This document shows, one piece after another, positions 50,302-58,542 of a DNA stretch of 64,000 nucleotides. This DNA comes from Fibrobacter sp. UWH4 (lineage in GTDB: Bacteria > Fibrobacterota > Fibrobacteria > Fibrobacterales > Fibrobacteraceae), in assembly GCF_900142475.1 (NCBI RefSeq), contig NZ_FRAY01000005.1, positions 62,001 through 126,000 on the forward strand. Direction: 5' to 3'. Each line of letters opens with the position of its first letter. Positions within the stretch are counted from its first letter, which is position 1. A model generated the notes under the pieces. That model worked only from the letters and a program-made list of their open reading frames with translations. It was not told the DNA's origin and searched no databases. The position numbers were made by a program, and so were the translations under genes.

Positions 50302-52754
50302 GGAGAGAGAAGAATCGCAATTTAGGGATGCGCCTGGTGTCGATTTGTGCGCTTGCGTCTATGGCATTCTTGGCTGCATGTTCCAGTTCCGACGACAAGA
50401 GTGTTGCAGGCGGCGCTTCGGGAGATGCGGGCGTTGTTGCCGTCAAGGATTTGGACGTGGCAGGTGTTTCGCAGAAGGGCCCGTTCGTGAAGGGCTCTGC
50501 GGTGACGGTGCAGGGAATCGACTGCAAGACCATGAATTTCACGGACGAAGTTTTTGAGGGCGAAGTCAAAAACAACATGGGCGAATTTGTTGTAGAAAAA
50601 GTGAACTTGTCTACAACCTGTGCTGTTGTTGCAGTGACTGGCGAATATCGCAGCGAAATGACCGGGAAGAAGGTTTCGGATAAATTGACGCTCCGTGCGT
50701 TGACGAATCTCAAGGACCGTACGCATGTGAATGTCAACTTGCTTACGAACTTGGAATACGAGCGCGTGATGTACTATGTGGCTGAAAAGGGCAAGACTTT
50801 CGACGAGGCGAAGGACTTGGCTGAAACCGAGGTGCTTGCGGCGTTCGGTATGGCGGGCGATACGACCGAGTTTGAAGCTTTGGATATTTTTGGAACGAGC
50901 GATGCCGATGCGACTCTCCTTGCCATAAGCGTGCTGATGCAAGGCGATGCCGATGTGAAAACGCTTACGGAACGTATGGATAAATTCAATGAATCCTTTG
51001 CAGAAAGCGGCAAGTGGAACGATGATGATACGAAAAAAGCAATTATCGACTGGATTGCAAATGCCGTGGCGAAGGCTGTGATGGATTCCATTCGCAAGAA
51101 TATGGAAAATTGGGGATTCGCAAACGAAGTTCCCGATTTTGAGACGGCGGTTGATGCGTTTGCCACTAACGTTTCAAAGGAAAAAAATAGCGACAGCGTC
51201 AAGACAGATGGGTGGAGCTGGGATGTGCCGAAGGAAGCTCGCTTTAATCCGAATATCAAGTACGACTCGATAATCGACCCGCGCGACAAGCAAGTGTACA
51301 AAGTTGTAAAAATCGAAGTGAAGGATAAGAATTATTCACAAGTGTGGATGGCCGAAAACCTGAACTATGCCGATAGCGTCAAGACGCCGAGCTTGAAAGG
51401 CCAAAACTGGTGCTACAATAATGATGAGAAAAATTGTAAGGTAAGCGGTCGCTATTACACTTGGGCGGCGGCGATAGACTCTGTGGCTTTGGCAAACGAT
51501 TTAAAGAATCCGCTGAATTGCGGTTATGGCAAGACATGTGGAATTAATCGCGGAGTGCAGGGAATTTGCCCTGACGGCTGGCATTTGCCGACGCTCCATG
51601 AATGGGGATTGTTGAGCGTAGCTCTGGGGAACGCTGGCGTGGCCGGAGATAGCCTCAAGGCGCTGACTGGCTGGGATTACGCCGGAACGGCTGACAATAA
51701 CGGCGTAGATGCCTATGGATTTGCGGCGCTTCCGACCGGAAGGATGGTTTCTACATCTAGCTGGAGCAATGTTGGTTCTAATGTTTATTATTGGAGTTCC
51801 GAAGAGGATGGTACGTATGAAGCGCGATATTCGAATATAAACAACATTTATACTAAATTTTATTTGTTCCAAGGTTCAAAAAAATATGGACAGAGTGTAC
51901 GTTGCATCAAGGGTGATCCTTCGACTGCAGCGATTAAATCTTCTTCAAGTTCTAGTGTTGACGACGCAAAGTCTAGCAGCAACTCTGTGGAGTCTTCAAG
52001 TTCTGAAGCATCTTCCTCGTCACAGTCGAGTAGCAGCGAGACAAGTGTGTCCAGCAGTTCTGTAGAGTCTTCTAGTTCTTCGGATGGTTTTGATTGGAGC
52101 TTGCCGAAAGAAGCTTACTTGAATCCAGACATTGAATACGATTCCATCGTCGATTCTCGTGATGGCAAGGTTTATAAAACAGTGAAGATTGGCGACCAGA
52201 CTTGGATGGCCGAGAACTTAAACTTTGACCCTGGTCAGGGTGGTTCTGGCGATGCAAAATACGATTGGTCTTGGTGCAGGAACTGCGAAGTGATTGGCTA
52301 CCTGTACACTTGGGCGGCGGCTATAGACTCGGTGAAGTTGGCGAACGATGCCGAAAACCCGCAGGATTGCGGCTATGGCAAGGGATGTGGTCTTACCGGC
52401 AAACTTCAGGGGATTTGCCCCGCTGGCTGGCACCTGCCTAGCAAAGCGGAATGGCAGGTTTTGTTCGATGCTGTGGGCGGTCGATCGACTGCGGGCGAGG
52501 TTCTTAAGTCGCAGACCGGTTGGTATGGTAATGGCAACGGTACGGACGCTTTCGGGTTCTCCGCGTTGCCCGCCGGCGACAAGAGCAACAATGGTTACTT
52601 CTACCACGCAGGCGACATCGCTTACTTCTGGAGTGCTACTGGGAACAGTGACCACTTCGCCTACCTTATGTACTTGGGCTACGGCTACAAGTATGCGGAC
52701 CTGTACGACGACAACAAAAACTACGGATATTCCGTCCGCTGCGTGAAGGACTAG
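50298..52754 (+). CDS. FISUMP-type lipoprotein with two FISUMP domains and Ser-rich linker
   Basis: 818 residues. Signal with Arg/Lys-rich start and lipobox LAAC, then SSSDDKSVAGG and the shared module VAGVSQKGPFVKGSAVTV ... VNVNLLTNLEYERV. Two FISUMP domains (IDPRDKQVYKVVKIEVK ... CPDGWHLPTLHEWGLL; VDSRDGKVYKTVKIGDQTWM ... CPAGWHLPSKAEWQVL) are joined by a flexible linker of some 45 mostly Ser residues around residues 548-595, as seen in Fibrobacter secreted enzymes. GGGAG precedes the ATG. The second domain is GC-richer than the first. Confidence 0.88.
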   Translation: MRREKNRNLGMRLVSICALASMAFLAACSSSDDKSVAGGASGDAGVVAVKDLDVAGVSQKGPFVKGSAVTVQGIDCKTMNFTDEVFEGEVKNNMGEFVVEKVNLSTTCAVVAVTGEYRSEMTGKKVSDKLTLRALTNLKDRTHVNVNLLTNLEYERVMYYVAEKGKTFDEAKDLAETEVLAAFGMAGDTTEFEALDIFGTSDADATLLAISVLMQGDADVKTLTERMDKFNESFAESGKWNDDDTKKAIIDWIANAVAKAVMDSIRKNMENWGFANEVPDFETAVDAFATNVSKEKNSDSVKTDGWSWDVPKEARFNPNIKYDSIIDPRDKQVYKVVKIEVKDKNYSQVWMAENLNYADSVKTPSLKGQNWCYNNDEKNCKVSGRYYTWAAAIDSVALANDLKNPLNCGYGKTCGINRGVQGICPDGWHLPTLHEWGLLSVALGNAGVAGDSLKALTGWDYAGTADNNGVDAYGFAALPTGRMVSTSSWSNVGSNVYYWSSEEDGTYEARYSNINNIYTKFYLFQGSKKYGQSVRCIKGDPSTAAIKSSSSSSVDDAKSSSNSVESSSSEASSSSQSSSSETSVSSSSVESSSSSDGFDWSLPKEAYLNPDIEYDSIVDSRDGKVYKTVKIGDQTWMAENLNFDPGQGGSGDAKYDWSWCRNCEVIGYLYTWAAAIDSVKLANDAENPQDCGYGKGCGLTGKLQGICPAGWHLPSKAEWQVLFDAVGGRSTAGEVLKSQTGWYGNGNGTDAFGFSALPAGDKSNNGYFYHAGDIAYFWSATGNSDHFAYLMYLGYGYKYADLYDDNKNYGYSVRCVKD

Positions 52755-53085
52755 TTTCAAGAGTTCTCGATATCGATGGGTGCCCGTAGATGCCGTGCCC
52801 GTGGCTGCCCGCAATCTGCAACGCCAAATGGGCGAGCTTGGGGTAAAGGCGCTGAGCCTGCCTCTTGCGGAACGCGATATGTCGGGGATTACCATGGGAC
52901 TTACGCGGCGTTCCTACGAACGTATTAAGAAGGAATTGGCCGCTTGCCGCCGCCGCATTGTGGCGATCGCATCCGAAGATGACGAAACAGAACAGGTGTA
53001 TCGCCTGAACTTGCAGCTGTTCCCGGTGAGTGAACGGTTGAATGATAAAAAGGGTTTTAAAGGAGAAGAAAAAGATGAAAAATAA
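52755..53085 (+). pseudogene. 5'-truncated TIGR02147 gene
   Basis: Only the last third of the family remains: PVDAVPVAARNLQRQMGELG, MSGITMGLTRRSYERIKKEL, then RLNLQLFPVSERLNDKK. It matches the C-terminal part of the gene at 49444. The frame is open back to the stop of the preceding lipoprotein; the first start-like codon is GTG 52780, lacking the helix-turn-helix. The N-terminal two thirds were probably lost by recombination with a neighbouring cassette. It still overlaps the next lipoprotein start by 11 bases. Confidence 0.8.
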
Positions 53086-56071
53086 CTTGTATAAAATGAT
53101 GCAGGGCGGTATTGTTTCCGTTGTGTCATTTGCGGCTGCCTTTATGGTGGCATGTTCCAGCTCAGACGACAAGGGCGTTGCCGGCGGTATTTCGGAAGAC
53201 GCGGGAATCATCGCGGACTTGAACGTGGCTGGCGTGGCGCAGAAGGGACCGTTCGTGAAGGGCTCTGCCGTGACGGTACAGGGCATTGACTGTAAGACGA
53301 TGGAGCGGACGGGTGAAAGATTCGAAGGCGAAGTCGATAATGATAAAGGTGAATTTGTTGTTGATAGTGTTACTTTGTCGTCTACATGTGCCGTGTTCGA
53401 AGTCTCGGGATATTATCTCAATGAACTTACCGGGAAAAAGTCCTCGGAAATGCTGACGCTCCATGCACTGACGAATCTCAAGGACCGCAAAAACGTGAAC
53501 ATCAATGTGCTCACGGAATTGGAATACGAGCGAGTCATGGGCTTAGTGACTGTCGAGAAGAATTCTTTTGCCGATGCTAAAAAGCAAGCTGAAAAAGAAG
53601 TTCTCGCTTCGTTTAACATCAAGGGCAATATTGCGAAATCCGAAGACTTGAATATTCTTGAAGCGGGTGATGGCAATGCCGCACTTTTGGCCGTGAGCGT
53701 CATGGTGCAGGCTAGTGCAAGTGAAGCAAAAATCGCGGAACGCTTGGATGAGTTTTCAGCCGCAATTTCGCAGAACGGATCGTTGGATAGCGATACTAAA
53801 AAAGAAATTGCAAAGTGGGCTACAGATGCTATGGCTAACGGCAAGCTTGATACAATCCGCAAGAATATCGAAAGCTGGAGCTATGCCGATTCTGTGCCTG
53901 CGTTTGAAACATACATAAAAGCCGTTGCTGATGGCGACAGCGTTACGTTGAGCAGCAGTTCGTCCGGCACTAAGGCTGGAATGACAAGTAGCAGTATGGA
54001 TTCTATCGGCTCTTCGAGCCTCCAGAATGACAAATCGTCATCCTCGATTAAGAATCCAAGAACATCCTACTTGAATCCGAATATTAATTACGGCGAAATG
54101 ACGGACCCGCGCGATGGCCAAGTTTACAAGACAGTAAAAATCGGCGACCAAATTTGGATGGCGCAAAACCTCAACTATGCGGATAGTGTCAAGATGCCGA
54201 GCCTGAAGGGAAAAAGCTGGTGCTATGGTAATGATCCTGAAAAATGTGCAATAGGCGGGCGTCTTTATACTTGGGCCGCTGCGATTGATTCTGTGAAACT
54301 TGCTACGGATAAGGACGATCCTGTAGATTGCGGTGATGGCAAGTTGTGTGGTCTTATTGGACCCTTGCAAGGTGTTTGCCCGGATGGATGGCTTCTCCCG
54401 TCGGAAAAAGAATGGTCCAAAATGAGGTCGGTCGTTGCGGAAGGAGTATCGCAAGAAAAATCAGGTGTTTTATTTAAGACGAAAACGGGCTGGTCAGGAA
54501 ATGGTAATGGAACGGATGTTGCGGGTTTTTCTGCAATACCGGCAGGATATAGAAATGGATCTTTTGTTAGTTGGGGCTCGGTTGCGTATTTTTGGTCTTC
54601 TGCGGAAGATAATGGATATTTAGCTGATTGGGATTATAATCCTGCCATTGCTCACAATAGATCAGTAAATACCACGGATTATTGGAGTATGGGTGGCGTT
54701 CGTAAGTCTATGGGGCAATCGGTACGTTGTGTCAAGGGTGAGGTGACCCCGGTATTTTTAGAAAGGGAAGAATCTCCTAAGGATACCTACTTGAATCCCA
54801 AAATAAAATATGATTCGATTGTTGATCCTCGTGATGGAAAGGTTTACAAGACCGTGAAAATTGGCGACCATGTGTGGATGGCACAAAACCTGAGCTATAA
54901 AACGACAGGGCGTTATTGTTACAAGGATAGCGTAAAATATTGCAATATCTACGGAGGACTTTATACGTGGTCTGCGGCCGTAGGAAATTCCGAGAGTGAA
55001 TGTAAATCCAAGGAGTCCTGTAAAATACAGGGAATTTGCCCGGATGGCTGGCACATGCCTGACACAACCGAATGGAATAAACTCTATTTATCAGAAGGTG
55101 ATTCTGGATATGTCTTGCAGGCTAAGGGCTTTAAGAATTGGGCGTTTGCGACAGATGATTATGGATTTTCGGCGCTCCCGGCTGGAAACTGGTTTAATGA
55201 CGGCTACTATAATTTCGGTTATACTGCTGATTTTTGGATGACAACTAGGAAAAATGGTGGAGAACCTTATTATTGGGATTTGGATTATGATGCTGAAAGA
55301 ACTGGATTTAAAACGCTGATCAGTTCTCAAATGAGACTTTCTATCCGTTGCCTCAAGGACTATGATGCGGTTGCGCCTAGTTCCAGCAGTTCTGAGTCTT
55401 CTAGTTCAGTTGAGGTATTGCCGGCTTGCAAGACGGATGCCGAAGATAACTGCGAATACGGAACTTTAACGGACGCTCGCGACGGTCAGACGTACAAGAC
55501 TGTGAAAATTGGCGAGCAGTGGTGGATGGCAGAAAATTTGAATTACAACTTTTCTGTGGATGGTTTAGACATACGTAGCTACTGTTACAATGATTCCGCA
55601 AAGTATTGCGAAAAGTATGGCGCCCTTTATACCTGGGCGGTGGCGATGGATAGTGCGGGCTTGTGGAGCGATGATGCTAAGGGTTGTGGCTATGAGGCGG
55701 AATGTTCTCCGAAACACCCGGTGCAGGGAATTTGCCCTGCCGGATGGCACATGCCCGATACGACGGATTGGGGTGTTTTGAGGGATATTCTTGGAGAAAA
55801 CGCAGGTATTATGCTTAAATCGCAGACGGCTTGGTATGATGATCCTCAACCAGGAACCGATGCTGTGGGATTTACGGCATTGCCTGGAGGTTTGTGGTAC
55901 GGTATTCTCTCTGAATATGAACATGAATCGGAGGCCGCCTACTTCTGGAGTACCTCTTCATACAAGAACATTGGTGTTTATTATAAGAGTGTGGGCATTG
56001 ATTTGCACTATTTGAAGACAGGCCTCGATTATATGAACGGGAGATTGTCTGTCCGATGCCTTAAGAACTAG
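53075..56071 (+). CDS. FISUMP-type lipoprotein with three FISUMP domains
   Basis: 998 residues from ATG 53075 (AGGAG at 53061-53065). Signal ends FAAAFMVAC, then SSSDDKGVAGG, the shared module VAGVAQKGPFVKGSAVTV ... VNINVLTELEYERV, a Ser-rich linker, and three FISUMP domains starting TDPRDGQVYKTVKIGDQIWM, VDPRDGKVYKTVKIGDHVWM and TDARDGQTYKTVKIGEQWWM, each with CPxGWxxP. A second short Ser linker precedes the last domain. It is the largest lipoprotein here and follows a truncated regulator gene, so its control may differ from its neighbours. Confidence 0.88.
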   Translation: MKNNLYKMMQGGIVSVVSFAAAFMVACSSSDDKGVAGGISEDAGIIADLNVAGVAQKGPFVKGSAVTVQGIDCKTMERTGERFEGEVDNDKGEFVVDSVTLSSTCAVFEVSGYYLNELTGKKSSEMLTLHALTNLKDRKNVNINVLTELEYERVMGLVTVEKNSFADAKKQAEKEVLASFNIKGNIAKSEDLNILEAGDGNAALLAVSVMVQASASEAKIAERLDEFSAAISQNGSLDSDTKKEIAKWATDAMANGKLDTIRKNIESWSYADSVPAFETYIKAVADGDSVTLSSSSSGTKAGMTSSSMDSIGSSSLQNDKSSSSIKNPRTSYLNPNINYGEMTDPRDGQVYKTVKIGDQIWMAQNLNYADSVKMPSLKGKSWCYGNDPEKCAIGGRLYTWAAAIDSVKLATDKDDPVDCGDGKLCGLIGPLQGVCPDGWLLPSEKEWSKMRSVVAEGVSQEKSGVLFKTKTGWSGNGNGTDVAGFSAIPAGYRNGSFVSWGSVAYFWSSAEDNGYLADWDYNPAIAHNRSVNTTDYWSMGGVRKSMGQSVRCVKGEVTPVFLEREESPKDTYLNPKIKYDSIVDPRDGKVYKTVKIGDHVWMAQNLSYKTTGRYCYKDSVKYCNIYGGLYTWSAAVGNSESECKSKESCKIQGICPDGWHMPDTTEWNKLYLSEGDSGYVLQAKGFKNWAFATDDYGFSALPAGNWFNDGYYNFGYTADFWMTTRKNGGEPYYWDLDYDAERTGFKTLISSQMRLSIRCLKDYDAVAPSSSSSESSSSVEVLPACKTDAEDNCEYGTLTDARDGQTYKTVKIGEQWWMAENLNYNFSVDGLDIRSYCYNDSAKYCEKYGALYTWAVAMDSAGLWSDDAKGCGYEAECSPKHPVQGICPAGWHMPDTTDWGVLRDILGENAGIMLKSQTAWYDDPQPGTDAVGFTALPGGLWYGILSEYEHESEAAYFWSTSSYKNIGVYYKSVGIDLHYLKTGLDYMNGRLSVRCLKN

Positions 56072-56093
56072 CTTTAAAAGTACTCCAATCAAA

Positions 56094-56122
56094 AAAAGAC
56101 CCCGCTTTCGCGAGGTCTTTTT
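56094..56122. terminator. bidirectional terminator between lipoprotein gene and tRNA-His
   Basis: AAAAAGACC.CGC / GCG.GGTCTTTTT; A run on one side and T run on the other, so it can serve both converging transcripts. Confidence 0.8.
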
Positions 56123-56125
56123 AAG

Positions 56126-56200
56126 GGTGGGTGACCGGACTCGAACCGACAACATCCAGAATCACAATCTGGGACTCTAACCAATTGAGCTACACCCACC
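56126..56200 (-). tRNA. tRNA-His (anticodon GTG)
   Basis: Read on the minus strand: acceptor GTGGGTG / CACCCAC, D-stem GCTC/GAGT, anticodon stem CCAGA/TCTGG with loop TTGTGAT (anticodon GTG), T-arm GTCGG-TTCGAGT-CCGGT. The extra 5' G (G-1) and discriminator C73, the tRNA-His identity pair, are both present. CCA is not encoded. Confidence 0.95.
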
Positions 56201-56213
56201 ATGATTGTGAGCC

Positions 56214-56243
56214 CAAATATAAAAAAGCCACCCCAAATTTCAA
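56214..56243 (-). promoter_or_regulatory. tRNA-His promoter
   Basis: Minus strand TTG, 19 bases, TATATTTG (56221-56214), 13 bases before the tRNA. The best match to the window's promoter pattern, in front of a certain gene. Confidence 0.7.
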
Positions 56244-56250
56244 GGGTGGC
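56221..56250 (-). terminator. terminator of the zinc-finger gene
   Basis: GCCACCC / GGGTGGC type stem followed by TTTTTT on the minus strand. It overlaps the tRNA-His promoter. Confidence 0.8.
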
Positions 56251-56279
56251 ATCCAAATTTTTACGAAAAAGTCGAAATT

Positions 56280-56645
56280 TTAGTCGTTTTTGAGCTTCGA
56301 CATGATGCGCAGGAAGTTTGCGCGCTTGAAGTCGTTGCGGTGTTCGTCGCAGAAACGGGGGTAGATGTACTGTTTCGGGAACACGCGGATGGTGAACGTC
56401 TCGTTGCAGCCTTCGAGGCAGCACTTGAAGGTGAGGTCCATCGACTCGGTGTAGTTGTGGCGGAAGATGATGTTCTTGGACTCGATGTTGTCCACGTCCT
56501 TCTTCTGCTTCTGGCGCTGCTTGATGTCGCGGTGCAATTCGCAGTACTTGGCGATCGGGTGGCCCCAGAATTCGCGGCCGCAGCCGGGTTCCTGACAGAC
56601 TTTCAGCTTGATACGCTTTTTCTTCTTGTACTTGGGTAATTGCAT
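56280..56645 (-). CDS. small zinc-binding protein with two Cys/His clusters
   Basis: 121 residues, strongly basic. Two similar clusters: CQEPGCGREF ... YCELHRD and CCLEGCNETF ... FCDEHRND, i.e. CxxxxC ... CxxH twice, as in zinc ribbons. A Lys-rich stretch (KYKKKKRIKLK) at the N-terminus suggests nucleic-acid or ribosome contact. I know no name. ATG at 56645. Its own terminator follows. Confidence 0.7.
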   Translation of the reverse strand: MQLPKYKKKKRIKLKVCQEPGCGREFWGHPIAKYCELHRDIKQRQKQKKDVDNIESKNIIFRHNYTESMDLTFKCCLEGCNETFTIRVFPKQYIYPRFCDEHRNDFKRANFLRIMSKLKND

Positions 56646-56807
56646 TGTAAACCTCGGGTTAAGCTAAAAGATAGTAAAAAATCCCCGTTTTGTTCGTACA
56701 TGGCGCGTCGTAGCTTGCCATAAGTCCTGTCTGGAGCTTTTTTTCCCATTTTTCGCGGTTCGTGCGTGTATATAGGAGAGACTTTTGCAAAAATGGAGGT
56801 TTGTCTT

Positions 56808-57728
56808 ATGGTGATACGCAAAAATACGAACTTGTGGATTCCAGTCTGGATTCTGCTGTGTTTCTTGCTGTGGGGCGGTGCCGCAGTGGTCGCGGGGGTT
56901 GTCCTGGGTGGCTGCGCCTACGGTTCCGGCGGCGAGGATGAGCCGGATCCTGTCCGTGTGTCGGTCCTCGATGTGGGGCAGGGGCTTGCCGTACTGCTAG
57001 AAAGGGAGGGCCGCCATGCGCTTTACGATTCGGGCCCCGATTCGGTGGGGGTGGTGGATTCGCTTTTGGCCCGTGGTGTCGATTCGCTTTCGTGGGTGCT
57101 CCTGAGTCATGGGCATCGCGACCATGTGGGCGGTTTTATGGAAATGGGGGAGGTGCTTTCGGCGGGGCGTCTGCATGTCGGGCGCTTGCTGGTGGGGCCG
57201 GATACGGCGTCGGGGCTTGTGCCCGACAGTGTCCTCCGTCTTGCCCGGCGGTTCGGGATACCGGTCGATACGCTTTTCCGAGGCGATACGGTGTGGCTTG
57301 CCGACGGCTTGAAACTGGATGTCCTGTGGCCTCCCGAATATGGGCGGTTCGGCGAAAACGGGGCGAGTGTCGTGATGAAGGTGGCTCTCGAAGACGACTC
57401 CGAAAAACCATCGCTGCTGTTGACGGGCGACCTGGATTCGGCGGGGGAGCGTCGACTTCTGGAGCTTTCGCCTAGCTTGTCTGCGGACTTGTTGCAGGTG
57501 CCGCACCATGGCTCGGCGGGAAGCAGCACGCTCAGGTTCCTTTCGCGGGTGTCGCCGCGGTATGCGGTGATCGGTGTCGGCCGGAATAACCGCTACGGTC
57601 ACCCGACCGCAGAAGTCTTCCAGAAACTCCGCTATGTGACAGGGGATTCCGCTGCGGTTTTCCGCACGGACTTGCACGGGACTGTCTCTTTTGGAATGTG
57701 GCCCGGAATCGGGGTGGTGATGCCCTGA
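56808..57728 (+). CDS. ComEC-like metallo-beta-lactamase-fold lipoprotein
   Basis: 306 residues. Resembles the C-terminal hydrolase domain of ComEC/Rec2: VSVLDVGQGLAVLLE, the metal motif LSHGHRDHVGGF (HxHxDH, about residues 104-110), LLLTGDLDS, and VPHHGSAGSS with YAVIGVGRNNRYGHPT. ComEC itself is a membrane DNA-uptake channel; here the channel is absent. The N-terminus has a long hydrophobic signal ending VVLGGC, a lipobox, so it is probably a periplasm-facing or surface lipoprotein. Start: ATG 56808 with GGAGG at 56795-56799. Nuclease or phosphodiesterase activity is a guess from the fold. Confidence 0.82.
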   Translation: MVIRKNTNLWIPVWILLCFLLWGGAAVVAGVVLGGCAYGSGGEDEPDPVRVSVLDVGQGLAVLLEREGRHALYDSGPDSVGVVDSLLARGVDSLSWVLLSHGHRDHVGGFMEMGEVLSAGRLHVGRLLVGPDTASGLVPDSVLRLARRFGIPVDTLFRGDTVWLADGLKLDVLWPPEYGRFGENGASVVMKVALEDDSEKPSLLLTGDLDSAGERRLLELSPSLSADLLQVPHHGSAGSSTLRFLSRVSPRYAVIGVGRNNRYGHPTAEVFQKLRYVTGDSAAVFRTDLHGTVSFGMWPGIGVVMP

Positions 57729-57731
57729 GTA

Positions 57732-58490
57732 TTATTCCCTGAAGCCTACGCGGACCTGGAAATGGCAACGGTTTGTCGTCGGACTCTTTTCCATGTCGGC
57801 GTTCATTCCGAAGAATATGGCGTGGTGGTTTGTGTCCTTGAACCGGATGATGTTGATGTTGGCACCGAGCGGAACCTGCTGGACAAAATTCAGCTGGATG
57901 GAACGTATCCCGCGTTCTTTGAGTTCCTGTTTCGAAAGGCAGTCGATAATCCAGTCCACGTAGCGGCAATGGTTCACGTGGTGGTTGATGTCGAGGTCGC
58001 TGTTACGGGCTCTTTCAGTATAAACTAACTGTGGGTCTTCGCCCATGGGCAGCACTTGGAGCATTTCGGGTAGCGCGCTTTTTTCAAGCTGCACCGGGAA
58101 GGGGTAGGGACTTCTGGACGGGTTCTCGGCAAATCCCGTTTTCAGGTTCACCAGGATCCACGAAGAAGTCCCTTCGGCGAGGGCGCGGCCCTGGCTATCG
58201 ACGACGGCATAGTCCTTGAGCACCACCTTGTCCTTGTAGATTTCCTTGATCCAGGTGGTAACCCCGAGCGTTTCCCCCATGAGCGGGGTATGGTCGATTC
58301 TCACCTTCATGCGCGTGATGGCGGAGGTGTAGCCGGCCTTGATCATTTTCCACAGCCCGAAACCGTTCGCTTCGGCGTCGGCGATGGCCGCCTCTTCCAT
58401 GAACTGGAAAAGGCGTGAAAGCTTCAGTCTGCCGTGCTCGTCGCAATCCGAAAAACGGACCGTGAATTTGTGGTCTGTGATTTCGCTCAT
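57732..58490 (-). CDS. acyl-ACP thioesterase
   Basis: Two hot-dog domains in 252 residues. First domain: FTVRFSDCDEHGRLKLSRLF and GYTSAITRMKVRIDHTPLMG; second domain: ARNSDLDINHHVNHCRYVDW, with the Asn and His of the catalytic region in INHHVNH. Releases fatty acids from acyl carrier protein in the cytoplasm. It converges on the MBL gene (three bases between stops) and diverges from aroA with only 52 bases between starts. Confidence 0.87.
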   Translation of the reverse strand: MSEITDHKFTVRFSDCDEHGRLKLSRLFQFMEEAAIADAEANGFGLWKMIKAGYTSAITRMKVRIDHTPLMGETLGVTTWIKEIYKDKVVLKDYAVVDSQGRALAEGTSSWILVNLKTGFAENPSRSPYPFPVQLEKSALPEMLQVLPMGEDPQLVYTERARNSDLDINHHVNHCRYVDWIIDCLSKQELKERGIRSIQLNFVQQVPLGANINIIRFKDTNHHAIFFGMNADMEKSPTTNRCHFQVRVGFRE

Positions 58491-58542
58491 GTTTTAAACT
58501 CCGTGTAATCGTTTTACTTTTTTAATTTATAAATTTACGGAC

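Noticed and set aside
52266..52895. Large minus-strand frames opposite the FISUMP genes
   Set aside because: They are mirror frames of conserved FISUMP coding sequence and have no start signals or family features.
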